Part shown: one piece after another, positions 7,665-16,329 of the stretch | Numbering within the stretch: position 1 is the stretch's first letter | How the letters are laid out: each line of letters starts with the position of its first letter | Origin: Afifella sp. IM 167 | GTDB lineage: Bacteria; Pseudomonadota; Alphaproteobacteria; Rhizobiales; Afifellaceae | Assembly (NCBI RefSeq): GCF_020144925.1 | Contig: NZ_NSLC01000007.1 | Coordinates: 230,757-294,756, forward strand | Direction: 5' to 3' | Length of the DNA stretch: 64,000 nt | The notes under the pieces: model-generated | The model's input: only the letters and a program-made list of their open reading frames with translations | Told to the model about the DNA's origin: nothing | The model's database searches: none | Translations under genes and position numbers: made by a program

Positions 7665-8454
7665 CGACATCCTGAAGGACAGATGCGCCCTCATCACGGG
7701 CTCGGCGCAGGGCGGCCTCGGCCATGCGCTCGCCGAAGCCTTCGCCGCGGCGGGGGCGAATATCGTCCTCAACGGCCTCTGCGAGGCGAGCGAAGGGGAA
7801 GCCGCCGCGGCGGCTTTGGCTGAAAAGCACGGCGTCGCAGCCGTCTTCGACCCGGCCGATCTCCGCCACGAAGCGGAGATCGGGCGCATGATCGGCGCGG
7901 CCTCGGAGCGCTTCGGCGCCGTCGACATCCTCGTCAACAACGCCGTCGTGCGGCACTTCTCGCCGATCGAGGATTTCAGCCCCGGCAACTGGGAGGCCTC
8001 CGTCACGGTGAACCTCAACGCCGCCTTCCATGCGGTGCGCCATGCCCTGCCGGGGATGAAGAAACGCGGCTGGGGCCGCATCATCAACCTCTCCTCCTAT
8101 TACGGCTGGCGCGGCGCGGAGAACCGCATCGACTACGTCACCACCAAGACGGCCCTCATCGGCATGACGCGCGCCATCGCCGTGGAGACCGGGCCGAGCG
8201 GCGTCACCTGCAACGCCATCTGCCCCGGCTCCGTGCCGACGCCGGCGATCATGAAGCGCATCGAGGGGCTCGCGCGCGACAAGGGCGAATCCGTCGAGGC
8301 GTTGTCGCGCGACTATGCCAGCGCGCGCAGCGCCACGGGGCGCTTCGTGGAGATGGAGCATGTGGGAGCGCTCGCCGTCTTCCTGTGCACCCCGCCTGCG
8401 GCCGACATCACGGGCACGGTCCTGCCCATCGACGGTGGCTGGCTCGCGAAATGA
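7657..8454 (+). CDS. SDR-family oxidoreductase (canonical YxxxK)
   Basis: 265-aa classical short-chain dehydrogenase. Motifs in order: ITGSAQGGLGHALAEAFA (dinucleotide binding), DILVNNAVV, INLSSYYGW with the catalytic Ser, and YVTTK with the catalytic Tyr/Lys; C-terminus LPIDGGWL is typical. The cofactor loop starts GSAQGG rather than the usual GxxxGIG but keeps the glycines. ATG 7657 has GGAGGAACC. Similar proteins are 3-hydroxybutyrate dehydrogenases or 3-oxoacyl reductases. Third gene of the SDR/PrpD operon, so it probably oxidises or reduces a hydroxy-acid intermediate. Confidence 0.9.
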   Translation: MFADILKDRCALITGSAQGGLGHALAEAFAAAGANIVLNGLCEASEGEAAAAALAEKHGVAAVFDPADLRHEAEIGRMIGAASERFGAVDILVNNAVVRHFSPIEDFSPGNWEASVTVNLNAAFHAVRHALPGMKKRGWGRIINLSSYYGWRGAENRIDYVTTKTALIGMTRAIAVETGPSGVTCNAICPGSVPTPAIMKRIEGLARDKGESVEALSRDYASARSATGRFVEMEHVGALAVFLCTPPAADITGTVLPIDGGWLAK

Positions 8455-8473
8455 CGGCTTCTGCGTCACGATA

Positions 8474-8494
8474 TTAATACGACAATAGTACAAT
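8474..8494. promoter_or_regulatory. operator-like site 3 upstream of the GntR gene
   Basis: TTAATACGA-CAA-TAGTACAAT: core TACGA-N3-TAGTA (8478-8490) differs from the TAYGA-N3-TCRTA consensus at one base. It sits 130 bp before the GntR start in an AT-rich spacer and includes TACAAT (8489-8494), a plausible -10. Autoregulation is the simple reading. Confidence 0.45.
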
Positions 8495-8623
8495 TTTACC
8501 GTAGTCAGATAGACAGCCGAATTGTCCAAGAGATAGGATGAGGGCAACTTCGTGGTCCGTGCACGCAGCACTTGCGATTCGTGCGCGAGCGCGAGCTGGG
8601 ACAGACGGGAAAGCCTTTTACCG

Positions 8624-9325
8624 ATGAGCCAAGCCAAGTTGAGCGACGAACAGTTTCTCGTGCCCCGCCCCGCCGCCACGCTTCGGCACGGGGTCACCGA
8701 GAGCATTCGTCAGGCGATCGCGGCCGGCCGGTTCGCGCCCGGAGAACGGATGCCGGAGCGCGATTTGTGCGAGATGACCGGCGTCAGCCGCACGCTCGTG
8801 CGCGAAGCGCTGCGCCAGCTCGAATCGGAAGGCCTGATCGAGGTCGTGGCGCATCGCGGCCCCATCGTCTCGCAGATCACCGCGGCGCAGGCGCTCGGCG
8901 TCTATCAGGTGCGCGAGGTGCTGGAAGGGCTGGCGGCACAGCTTTTCGCCGAGGAAGCCTCCGCAGCCGAGCGCCAGGCGCTGCGCGCCGCCTTCGAGGA
9001 GCTGAAATCGGCGAGCGACGTGAGCAGCCGGCTCGCGGCGAAGAACAGGTTCTACGAGGTCCTGATCGGCGGCACCGGCAACGAGGCGCTCGGCAAGTCG
9101 CTGCACATGCTCAACTCGCGCGCCATGCTGCTGCGCCGCCGCTCGCTGCAGACGCCCAACCGCTGGCCGAAGAGCCTGCACGAGCTGGAAGCGCTGGTGA
9201 CCGCGCTCGAAGCCCGATCGGGCGACAAGGCGAGAACCCTCGCCATGGAGCATGTGCGGCGCGCGGCAGCCGCGGCCATGACCACCTTCTCCATGGACAA
9301 TGCCGAGCCCGCCGCGGCGAAGTGA
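8624..9325 (+). CDS. GntR-family (FadR/FCD) transcriptional regulator
   Basis: 233-aa regulator. N-terminal winged helix (residues about 20-85) with GRFAPGERMPERDLCEMTGV and SRTLVREALRQLESEGLIEV, the GntR signature; C-terminal all-helical FCD ligand domain from about residue 95. FCD domains usually bind a carboxylic acid, often through a metal. The ATG at 8624 (MSQAKLSD) is preferred: upstream residues in the same frame are not family-like, though the Shine-Dalgarno is weak (ACGGGAAAG about 13 bases upstream). Likely local regulator of the acid-catabolism island, given the repeated palindromes in five of its intergenic regions. Confidence 0.92.
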   Translation: MSQAKLSDEQFLVPRPAATLRHGVTESIRQAIAAGRFAPGERMPERDLCEMTGVSRTLVREALRQLESEGLIEVVAHRGPIVSQITAAQALGVYQVREVLEGLAAQLFAEEASAAERQALRAAFEELKSASDVSSRLAAKNRFYEVLIGGTGNEALGKSLHMLNSRAMLLRRRSLQTPNRWPKSLHELEALVTALEARSGDKARTLAMEHVRRAAAAAMTTFSMDNAEPAAAK

Positions 9326-9404
9326 ACCGGCGGCCGGTAGTCCCGCCCGTCCCCTTCCCGGCACGATTCTTCAGGCGATTTCTCCAGCCGGCAGCACCGT
9401 CTTG

Positions 9405-9425
9405 ATTGTATGATGGTCATATAAT
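9405..9425. promoter_or_regulatory. operator-like palindrome, island site 4, overlapping a consensus -10
   Basis: ATTGTATGA-TGG-TCATATAAT is a 21-bp inverted repeat with one mismatch per arm; core TATGA-N3-TCATA. Its right end TATAAT (9420-9425) is a perfect -10 hexamer pointing at the MBL-fold gene 130 bp away. The left part ATTGTATGAT is identical to site 5 (15165-15174) and to the minus strand of site 1 (462-471). Confidence 0.65.
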
Positions 9426-9554
9426 TCCTAGAACCAAGGGAAACGACCGGAGCGCGACAGCCGAAATCTGAGCCCAATGCCCCGAAGCGGGCTCAGACGC
9501 CGGGCGAAGAAATGGCGCCAGACGCCGCGTTCCCGCACAGGAGGATGACCGACA

Positions 9555-10355
9555 ATGCCGCTCGAGCCCTATGAGGTCTATGCCGTTCGCTACGCGCACA
9601 ATCCGCAGCAGATGGCCAGCCACAACTTCATCGGCGGAGACCTGCACGACGGGCCGATGCCGCTCGACTATTTCGTCTGGGCGATCCGCGGCAACGGCCG
9701 CACCTTCATCGTCGATACCGGCTTCGACCAGCCGATGAGCGTCAAGCGCGACCGGCAGTTCCTGCGCTCGCCGGCCGAGGGGCTGAAGACGATCGGCATC
9801 GACGCGGCCGCGATCGAGGACGTCGTCATCTCCCATCTGCATTACGATCATTGCGGCAATTACGACCTCTTCCCCAGGGCCAGGTTCCATCTGCAGGACA
9901 TCGAGATGGCCTACGCGACGGGCCGTTGCATGTGCCATGCGGGCCTGCGCATTCCCTTCGAGGAGGAAGACGTCGTCGCCATGGTGCGCAAGGTCTTCGC
10001 CGGGCGGGTGAGCTTCCACGACGGCGACGAGGAGCTCGCGCCCGGCATCAGCCTCCATCATGTCGGCGGCCACAGCAAAGGCCTGCAGGTGGTGCGCGTG
10101 TGGACGCGCCGCGGCTGGCTCGTGGTCGCCTCCGACGCCAGCCATTTCTACGCCAACATGGAAGAGGGCCGCGCCTTTCCGGTCCTGCACAGCCTTGCCG
10201 AGACGCTGGAAGGCTACAACCGCATCTACGGGCTGGCGAGCGAGCCGAGCGCCGTCATCCCGGGACACGACCCGCTGGTCCTCAAGCGCTATCCGGCCGC
10301 CGCCCCTGGTCTCGAAGGCGTCGTCGTGCGGCTCGACGCCGACCCGGCAGAATAG
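9555..10355 (+). CDS. MBL-fold metallo-hydrolase (lactonase-like)
   Basis: 266-aa metallo-beta-lactamase fold protein of the AHL-lactonase-like branch. The binuclear zinc motif H-L-H-Y-D-H is at residues 94-99, after IVDTGFD (residues 52-58). Downstream ligands are HHVGGHSKG, SDASHFY (Asp) and IPGHDP (His). ATG 9555 has GAGGATGACC upstream. Relatives open lactone rings, including but not limited to acyl-homoserine lactones. In this island, with a PcaC-like protein and acid-specific enzymes, hydrolysis of a sugar-acid or muconolactone-type lactone is as likely as quorum quenching. Under island operator site 4. Confidence 0.85.
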   Translation: MPLEPYEVYAVRYAHNPQQMASHNFIGGDLHDGPMPLDYFVWAIRGNGRTFIVDTGFDQPMSVKRDRQFLRSPAEGLKTIGIDAAAIEDVVISHLHYDHCGNYDLFPRARFHLQDIEMAYATGRCMCHAGLRIPFEEEDVVAMVRKVFAGRVSFHDGDEELAPGISLHHVGGHSKGLQVVRVWTRRGWLVVASDASHFYANMEEGRAFPVLHSLAETLEGYNRIYGLASEPSAVIPGHDPLVLKRYPAAAPGLEGVVVRLDADPAE

Positions 10356-10491
10356 AAAAAACGCGCCGCCGCGGCGCCCTTACGCAGCCCGGACGTCATT
10401 CTTTCGGCCCCGATGGCGTGAAGCCGCGGCCGAAGTCTGATATCGCCGCATCGATCGTCCGCATCGCCATCGCTTCCCGGAGAATTTCCCC

Positions 10492-12018
10492 ATGCCCGCG
10501 CATACGCCCACCATGCTTCTCATCCTAGACGGCTTCGGCTGGAGCGAGAAAGAGGAAGGCAATGCGGTGCGGCAGGCGAAGACGCCCAATTTCGACCGGC
10601 TCTACGAGACCTGCCCACACGCCTTCCTGACGACCTGCGGGCCGGCAGTCGGCCTGCCCGAAGGGCAGATGGGAAATTCGGAAGTCGGCCACCTCAACAT
10701 CGGCGCCGGCCGCGTCGTCATGCAGGAACTGCCGCGCATCGACCATGCGATCAAGACCGGCGACCTCGCCAGCCGGCTCGGAGCGACCGGCCTTGCCGAG
10801 CGGCTTCGCGCCAGCGGCGGCGTCTGCCATATCCTCGGGCTCGTCTCGACGGGCGGCGTGCATTCGCATCAGGACCATGCCGCGGCTTTGGCGCGAATTC
10901 TCGCCGAAGCGGGCGTGACGTGCCGCCTGCACGCCTTCACCGATGGCCGCGACACCGCCCCCCAGCTTGCCGACGAGTATCTGGCGGATCTGGAAAAGGC
11001 GCTGCCGGAGGGCGCGCGGATCGCCACCGTCAGCGGACGCTACTATGCGATGGACCGCGACAAGCGCTGGGACCGCGTGAAACTCGCCTATGACGCGATG
11101 GTGCACGGCAAGGGCATCGCCGCCGGCTCGGCGCGCGGGGCGGTGCGCGCGGCGCTGAAGAATGGCGAGACCGACGAGTTCATCACGCCCAGCGTCGTCG
11201 GCGACTATTCCGGCATGAAGGACGGCGACGCCCTTGTCTGCTTCAACTTCCGCTCCGACCGGGTGCGCGAGATCCTCGGCGCCCTCTTGCTCAGCGGCTT
11301 CGACGGCTTCGAGCGCGGCCGGACAGTCGATTTTGCGGCCGCCGTTGGCATGGTCGCCTATGGCGGCGAGCTGGAAGGGGACATGCAGGTGCTCTTTGAG
11401 CCGCAGACGCTTGCGGACGGGCTCAGCGAGACGGTCTCAAAGGCGGGCCGGCGCCAGATGCACATGGCCGAGACCGAAAAATACCCGCACGTGACCTATT
11501 TCCTCAACGGCGGCGAGGAAACGCCCTTCGAGGGCGAGGACCGGCTGATGGTCCCCTCCCCCAAGGTCGCGACCTACGACCTCCAGCCGGAAATGTCGGC
11601 ACCGGAGCTGACCGAAAAGCTGCTCGCTGCCATCGACAGCGACAGCTACGACCTCTTCGTCGTCAACTACGCCAATCCCGACATGGTGGGCCACACCGGA
11701 AGCCTTCCGGCGGCGATCACCGCGGTGGAGACGGTCGATCAGGCGCTCGGCCGGATCGAGGCTGCCATTCGCGAGCGCGGCGGCTCGCTCCTCTTCACCG
11801 CCGACCACGGCAATTGCGAGACGATGATCGATCCTGAAACGGGCGGCCCGCACACCGCGCATACGCTCAACCCGGTGCCGGTCGTGCTGGTATCGCCGCG
11901 GCCGGCGCGCCTGTCGGACGGCAAGCTGGCCGACCTCGCCCCGACGCTGCTCGCCCTGATGGGAATCGAGCAGCCGGCGGCGATGACGGGCGCCTCGCTC
12001 GCCGCCTTCGACGACTAG
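10492..12018 (+). CDS. gpmI: 2,3-bisphosphoglycerate-independent phosphoglycerate mutase
   Basis: 508-aa GpmI that interconverts 3-phosphoglycerate and 2-phosphoglycerate with two Mn ions. Metal ligand Asp in LILDGFGW (residue 13), phosphorylated Ser63 in GNSEVGHLNIGAGR, the VSTGGVHSHQDH segment, FTDGRD, and the C-terminal TADHGNCE plus HTAHT ligands are all present. Full family length. It lies inside the catabolic island, 136 bp after the MBL gene, and its stop overlaps the convergent dehydrogenase by 4 bp (CTAG). It may be simple housekeeping, or may join glycerate-level products of the island to glycolysis. No glycerate kinase is visible here. Confidence 0.97.
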   Translation: MPAHTPTMLLILDGFGWSEKEEGNAVRQAKTPNFDRLYETCPHAFLTTCGPAVGLPEGQMGNSEVGHLNIGAGRVVMQELPRIDHAIKTGDLASRLGATGLAERLRASGGVCHILGLVSTGGVHSHQDHAAALARILAEAGVTCRLHAFTDGRDTAPQLADEYLADLEKALPEGARIATVSGRYYAMDRDKRWDRVKLAYDAMVHGKGIAAGSARGAVRAALKNGETDEFITPSVVGDYSGMKDGDALVCFNFRSDRVREILGALLLSGFDGFERGRTVDFAAAVGMVAYGGELEGDMQVLFEPQTLADGLSETVSKAGRRQMHMAETEKYPHVTYFLNGGEETPFEGEDRLMVPSPKVATYDLQPEMSAPELTEKLLAAIDSDSYDLFVVNYANPDMVGHTGSLPAAITAVETVDQALGRIEAAIRERGGSLLFTADHGNCETMIDPETGGPHTAHTLNPVPVVLVSPRPARLSDGKLADLAPTLLALMGIEQPAAMTGASLAAFDD

Positions 12019-12929
12019 CGCGACGCCGCCTTGCCTGCCACGGTCACGCCGGACCATTCCTCCATCGGCTGAATGATCTGGGTGAGATCGGCGTCGGCTC
12101 CGAGCCGCGCGCGGGCGATCTTGATATATTCGCGCACGGAGCTGCCGATCGGCATGGGCACGCCGACGGCGTCGGCCTGCTGCATGCACAGGCGGAGGTC
12201 CTTGTCGCTGAGGCCGAGCGCGAAGCCGAAATCGAACGTGCGCGTCAGGACGAATTTCGGAATCTTCGTCAGGCTGGCGCTGTTCTGGCCGCTGCTGACG
12301 TTGAACACCTCCACCATGATCTCCGGGTCGAGGCCGGATTTGGTGCCGAGCACCAGCGCCTCCGACGTGGCGGCCAGCGCCGTGACGGAGAGGAGATTGT
12401 TGATCACCTTGGTCATCTGGCCCATGCCGGGCTCCGGCCCGACATGGAACGGACGCCCGAGCACCTCGAAGATGGGCTTCAGGCGCTCGAAGGCGGCTTC
12501 CTCGCCGGAGGCCATCAGCGCCAGCGTGCCCTTTTCGGCGCCTCCGACCCCGCCGCTCACCGGACAATCGACGACGGTAAAGCCGGCCTCGCCGAGGCCC
12601 TTCGCCAGCGCGCGGGCGCCCTCCGGTCCGGTGGTGGAGAGGTCGACGACCGTCTTTCCGGCCGGCGTTTCGGCCGAGGCGATGCCGTTCTTGCCGAAGG
12701 CCACCTTGTCGACGATGTCCGGCGTCGGCAGGGAGAGGAACGTGACATCGCTGCGGGCCGCCACATCGGCAGGGCTTTCGCCGGCCGTCGCGCCCGCCTC
12801 CTTCAGCCGGCCGATGGCCTCGGCATTCGTGTCGAGGACGGTGACGGCATAGCCGGCCTCCAGGAGCCGGCGGGCCATCGGATCGCCCATCCGGCCGATG
12901 CCGATCATTCCGAGCGTGGGTCGTGCCAT
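12015..12929 (-). CDS. NAD(P)-dependent 3-hydroxyacid dehydrogenase (HIBADH / tartronate semialdehyde reductase family)
   Basis: 304-aa beta-hydroxyacid dehydrogenase. N-terminal GMIGIGRMGDPMARRLLEAG is the cofactor-binding motif; an Asp (VLDTN) after the second strand suggests NAD preference. Substrate motif DCPVSGGVGGAEKGTL and the catalytic Lys in GMGQMTKVINN are intact. Family members reduce tartronate semialdehyde, methylmalonate semialdehyde, succinic semialdehyde or similar. Convergent with gpmI (4-bp stop overlap) and 63 bp upstream of the downstream TRAP permease on the same strand side. The gpmI neighbour makes tartronate semialdehyde to glycerate an attractive but unproven role. 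Confidence 0.9.
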   Translation of the reverse strand: MARPTLGMIGIGRMGDPMARRLLEAGYAVTVLDTNAEAIGRLKEAGATAGESPADVAARSDVTFLSLPTPDIVDKVAFGKNGIASAETPAGKTVVDLSTTGPEGARALAKGLGEAGFTVVDCPVSGGVGGAEKGTLALMASGEEAAFERLKPIFEVLGRPFHVGPEPGMGQMTKVINNLLSVTALAATSEALVLGTKSGLDPEIMVEVFNVSSGQNSASLTKIPKFVLTRTFDFGFALGLSDKDLRLCMQQADAVGVPMPIGSSVREYIKIARARLGADADLTQIIQPMEEWSGVTVAGKAASR

Positions 12930-12992
12930 GCGTTAGTCCTTTCTCTTGTGCTTGTCGGAGACCGCCGGGCCGGGCGCGCGCCTTCGGTGGCG

Positions 12993-15047
12993 CTATTTCG
13001 CCTGTTCGGGCAGCCAGGTGACGATCTCGGGTACGAAGTAGAACAGCACCTGCAGGGCGAGCAGGACGCCGATGAAAGGCAGGACGCCGTAGACGATCTC
13101 GCGCAGCGGCACCTTCTCCCCGACCCCCCGCAGGATGAAGAGCACGATGCCGACCGGCGGCGTGACGAGGCCGATCTCGATCATGATGACCAGCGCCACG
13201 CCGAACCAGATCGGATCCAGCCCGAGCGAGACGATGATCGGGAAGGTCACCGGCAGGGTCATCAGCATCATGGAGATGGATTCGATGAACATGCCGAGCA
13301 CGACGTAGATGCCGGCCATGATCAGCATGACCAGCCAGGGTGCGAGATCGGCCGCCTCTACGGCGCTGACGAAGGTGCGCGGGATGCGCAGGAAGTCGAA
13401 AACCCAGCTCATGATCGCCGCGCCAACGACGATGAGGAGCAGGAAGGAGGTGACGCGGATCGTCTCCATGGCGATGGCATAGAGCGCGCGCGGGCTCAGC
13501 ATGCCGCGCAGAAGGCAGATGACGAGCGAGGCCGCCGCGCCGACGCCGCCCGCCTCGGTCGGGGTCGCAACGCCGGCATAGAGCGAGCCGAGCACGACGA
13601 GAATGACCACGACGAAAGGCAGGACGGAGAGCGAGCCGCGCAGCTTGTCCTTCAGCGGATACGGCTCGCCCGCCGGCGTCGCCTCCGGGCGCACCAGCGA
13701 CCAGGCGCCGATGACGGCCATGAAGGCGAGGCTGAGGAGCACGCCCGGCAGGATGCCGGCGAGGAAGAGCTGCGTTACCGGCACGCCGACCGTGGTGCCG
13801 TAGATGATCATGGCGATGCTCGGCGGGATCAGGATGCCGAGCGTGGCGCCGGCGGCGACGGCGCCGAAGGTGAGGCGCTCGCTGTAGCCCCGGCGGATCA
13901 TCTCCGGACAGGCGACCTTGCCCATGGTGGCGGCCGTGGCGAGGCTGGAGCCGGAGACGGCGGCGAAGACGGCCGAGGCGCCGATCGCGGCATGCGCGAC
14001 GCCGCCAGGCGTGCGGCCGAACCACTTGGTGAGCGCGTCGAACATCTCGCGTGTCACGCCCGAGCGGATGAGCAGCGCGCCCATGAGGACGAACATCGGC
14101 ACCGCCGTCAGGGTGAAGGTGTTGACGCTGTTCCAGGAGCGCTCGGCGAGAACGGACAGAAGCGGGCTCGGCAGAAGGAAGAGAAGGCCGAGCAGGCCGA
14201 CGATGCCGAGGGTGAGGCCGACCCTGACGCCGACGGTGAGAAGAATCAGGAGCGTTCCCACCAGAAGGAGGCTGACGAGGAGAAGCGGCGAGCCTTTGGC
14301 GAACCAGTAGACGAGGCCCAGGGCGAAGGCGGCCGCGGCGACGGCGAGGAACATGCGCGGCCCGTTGACGAGGAGAACGCCGGCAAGGGCCACGGCGAGA
14401 ATGGCGATCGCGCCGGCGTCGAGGCGCATGCCGGCATAGCGCGGCGGGTGCACGCCGAACCAGAAGAGCGCCGCCACCAGCGCCAAGAGCAGAAGCGGGC
14501 CCAGCACGGCGAAGAGCCGGTGCGGCCGGCTGTGCCGCAGGATGTCGCCGAGAATGGCGAGCGCGAAGGTGACGTAGCCGAGGGTGACCGGGAGCTCGGG
14601 AATCCATTGTGGCGTCGACAGCAGGCCCCAGTCGCGCGTGTCGTTGACGAATTCCTCGACGTTGAAGAGCGCCATCTGCCAGCCGGCAATCAGGACGAAG
14701 AGCAGCCCGAGCCAGTTGGCGAAGATGTCGACACGCCGCCGCCAGGCGTCGTCGAGCGTGGCGACGAGCAGCTCGACCTGGACATGGTCTCCCCGCTTCT
14801 GCGCCTGGGCGAGACCCATGAAGGTCATGCCGACCAGGATGTAGGTGGCGATGTCGCTGCCCCAGTAGGTCGGCTCGTTGAGGACGTAGCGGGAGAAGAC
14901 CTCGAAGCAGACGATGGAGGTCATCACCAACAGGCCGATGGCGCTCGCAACGCCGGTGACATCGCTGATCAGATCGATGACACGGACGGTCCGGGCAGCA
15001 GGCGCACGAGGCCCATGATGCTCCGCCCTCGCCTCCGTCAAACCCAT
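12993..15047 (-). CDS. TRAP transporter fused permease (DctQ-DctM)
   Basis: 684-aa integral membrane protein joining both TRAP permease subunits. Residues about 20-170 are the small DctQ unit (VFSRYVLNEPTYWGSDIATY is its signature). Residues about 270-684 are the large DctM unit (PMFVLMGALLIRSGVTREMF, then IPPSIAMIIYG, and the LVTPPVGIVLFILRG end). Between them lie about three additional hydrophobic segments, more than the single connecting helix of the known SiaQM fusion. Start ATG 15047 is preferred over an upstream frame extension because GGGAGTG lies 6 bases before it. Transcribed divergently from dctP with an island operator between. Confidence 0.9.
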   Translation of the reverse strand: MGLTEARAEHHGPRAPAARTVRVIDLISDVTGVASAIGLLVMTSIVCFEVFSRYVLNEPTYWGSDIATYILVGMTFMGLAQAQKRGDHVQVELLVATLDDAWRRRVDIFANWLGLLFVLIAGWQMALFNVEEFVNDTRDWGLLSTPQWIPELPVTLGYVTFALAILGDILRHSRPHRLFAVLGPLLLLALVAALFWFGVHPPRYAGMRLDAGAIAILAVALAGVLLVNGPRMFLAVAAAAFALGLVYWFAKGSPLLLVSLLLVGTLLILLTVGVRVGLTLGIVGLLGLLFLLPSPLLSVLAERSWNSVNTFTLTAVPMFVLMGALLIRSGVTREMFDALTKWFGRTPGGVAHAAIGASAVFAAVSGSSLATAATMGKVACPEMIRRGYSERLTFGAVAAGATLGILIPPSIAMIIYGTTVGVPVTQLFLAGILPGVLLSLAFMAVIGAWSLVRPEATPAGEPYPLKDKLRGSLSVLPFVVVILVVLGSLYAGVATPTEAGGVGAAASLVICLLRGMLSPRALYAIAMETIRVTSFLLLIVVGAAIMSWVFDFLRIPRTFVSAVEAADLAPWLVMLIMAGIYVVLGMFIESISMMLMTLPVTFPIIVSLGLDPIWFGVALVIMIEIGLVTPPVGIVLFILRGVGEKVPLREIVYGVLPFIGVLLALQVLFYFVPEIVTWLPEQAK

Positions 15048-15160
15048 GCTTTCACTCCCGGAATCGTCTTGCCGCACCGGTGGGCCGCGGCAGTTCGGCG
15101 TTGCCCGCCGAGATTTCGGGCGGAACCTAGCACCGGCATCTCTTGCCTGCAATGATCACG

Positions 15161-15176
15161 TATGATTGTATGATTG
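15161..15176. promoter_or_regulatory. operator-like site 5: tandem TATGATTG half-sites between the TRAP genes
   Basis: TATGATTG occurs twice head-to-tail (15161-15168, 15169-15176). The 13-mer ATGATTGTATGAT (15162-15174) is identical to the minus strand at 462-474. It lies between divergent TRAP permease and binding-protein genes. The second arm of the palindrome seen at sites 1 and 4 is missing, so binding may be weaker or in a different register. Confidence 0.5.
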
Positions 15177-15255
15177 AATAAGGCGACACGCCTCCGCCAG
15201 CCGGCGAGGCGCCCACCGCCCGACAAGACTACGTACACGGGAGGATTTTCCGATC

Positions 15256-16320
15256 ATGCTGGAGAGACTTTTCAACCCAACCGACCGGCATCAGCGGCGC
15301 CCGCGCCGCGCTGCCGGCGCGCTCGTCGCCGCGGGCCTTGCGGCCACCTTCGCCCTGTCGCTTCACGCGCCGGCGAAGGCGCAGGATTTCGACCTCACCA
15401 TGGGCATCCTGCCCTCGCCGAACTCGCTCTATCTGAAGATGATGCAGGAGGTGCCGGAACGCGTGGAGCGCGCCACCGGCGGCAAGGTGAAGGTAACGCT
15501 CAACGATTCGCTCGTCGGCGGCACGCAGATCACCGCCGCCGTGCGCGACGGGCGCGTGCCGATGTCCGGCGCGCTGCACACCTATCTCGCCGGCGAGGAG
15601 CCCAGGATGGGCATCTTCAACCTGCCCGGCCTGATCAACAACATGGCCGAGTACACCTATCTCTGCGAGGCGTTCTGGTGCGCGGACGTGGAGAAGCTCT
15701 GGGAAGAGCAGTGGAATTCCGTCGTTCTCGCCGAGGGCGCCTGGTGCAGCCAGGCCCTCTTCTCCAAGGAGCCGATCCACACGCTGGAGGACTTCAAGGG
15801 CAAGAAGCTGAGGGTGCACAACCCGCAGACGGCCGCCCTGATGGAGGCCATCGGCGCCAAGCCCGCGCCGCTGCCGCTATCGGAAGTCGCGCCGGCGCTG
15901 GAGCGCGGCGTGATCGACGGCGTCTTCACCTCCACCTGCTACGGCAACGGCCAGGAATACTGGCGCCTCGCCAAGAACGTGCAGAACTGGAAGATCGGCC
16001 CGATCACCGGCTGGGTGATCATCATCAACAAAGATGCCTGGGAAGAAATCCCGGAGGATCTCCGCACCGCCATCAAGGCCGAGATGGACGACCTGGAGCA
16101 TGAGGCGCTCTACAATTTCTACAGCCATGTGAACGAGGCCGTCGACAATATGAAGTCGGAGGGCATCGAGCTCTGGACCGCGCCCCAGTCGGAGGTCGAC
16201 CGCGTCACCGCGCCGGAATACTCCGAGGCTTCCTATCAGCAGTTCTACGACCGCGCCGAGACGCTGGGCTTCGACGGCAAGGCCTATGTGGCGCATGCGC
16301 GCGAGGTTCTCGGAAAGTAA
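15256..16320 (+). CDS. dctP: TRAP transporter solute-binding protein DctP
   Basis: 354-aa periplasmic binding protein. Basic N-terminus, hydrophobic stretch (ALVAAGLAATFALSL) and cleavage site AKA before residue 43. Mature part shows the TRAP fold: TMGILPSPNSLYLKMMQEV, GKVKVTLNDSLVG, and the conserved Arg segment KLRVHN that fixes the ligand carboxylate. GGGAGG ribosome-binding site. Delivers an organic acid to the fused permease encoded divergently at 12993-15047. Together with TctCAB it gives the island two different high-affinity carboxylate uptake systems. Confidence 0.93.
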   Translation: MLERLFNPTDRHQRRPRRAAGALVAAGLAATFALSLHAPAKAQDFDLTMGILPSPNSLYLKMMQEVPERVERATGGKVKVTLNDSLVGGTQITAAVRDGRVPMSGALHTYLAGEEPRMGIFNLPGLINNMAEYTYLCEAFWCADVEKLWEEQWNSVVLAEGAWCSQALFSKEPIHTLEDFKGKKLRVHNPQTAALMEAIGAKPAPLPLSEVAPALERGVIDGVFTSTCYGNGQEYWRLAKNVQNWKIGPITGWVIIINKDAWEEIPEDLRTAIKAEMDDLEHEALYNFYSHVNEAVDNMKSEGIELWTAPQSEVDRVTAPEYSEASYQQFYDRAETLGFDGKAYVAHAREVLGK

Positions 16321-16329
16321 GCACCCCTC

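Noticed and set aside
9555..10355. Calling the MBL-fold protein a quorum-quenching AHL lactonase
   Set aside because: The zinc motif is shared by many lactonases and hydrolases; no quorum-sensing gene is nearby and the context is acid catabolism.
10357..10379. Hairpin GCGCCGC-C-GCGGCGC after the MBL gene, with an A-run before it
   Set aside because: The T-run would only follow it on the minus strand, where no gene reads through; on the plus strand it lacks a T-run, and a one-base loop is unfavourable.
11437..14607. A 1056-codon open frame on the minus strand overlapping gpmI, the dehydrogenase and the TRAP permease
   Set aside because: It is the wrong frame through real genes on both strands; the translation is Arg/Ala/Gly-rich with no fold signature.
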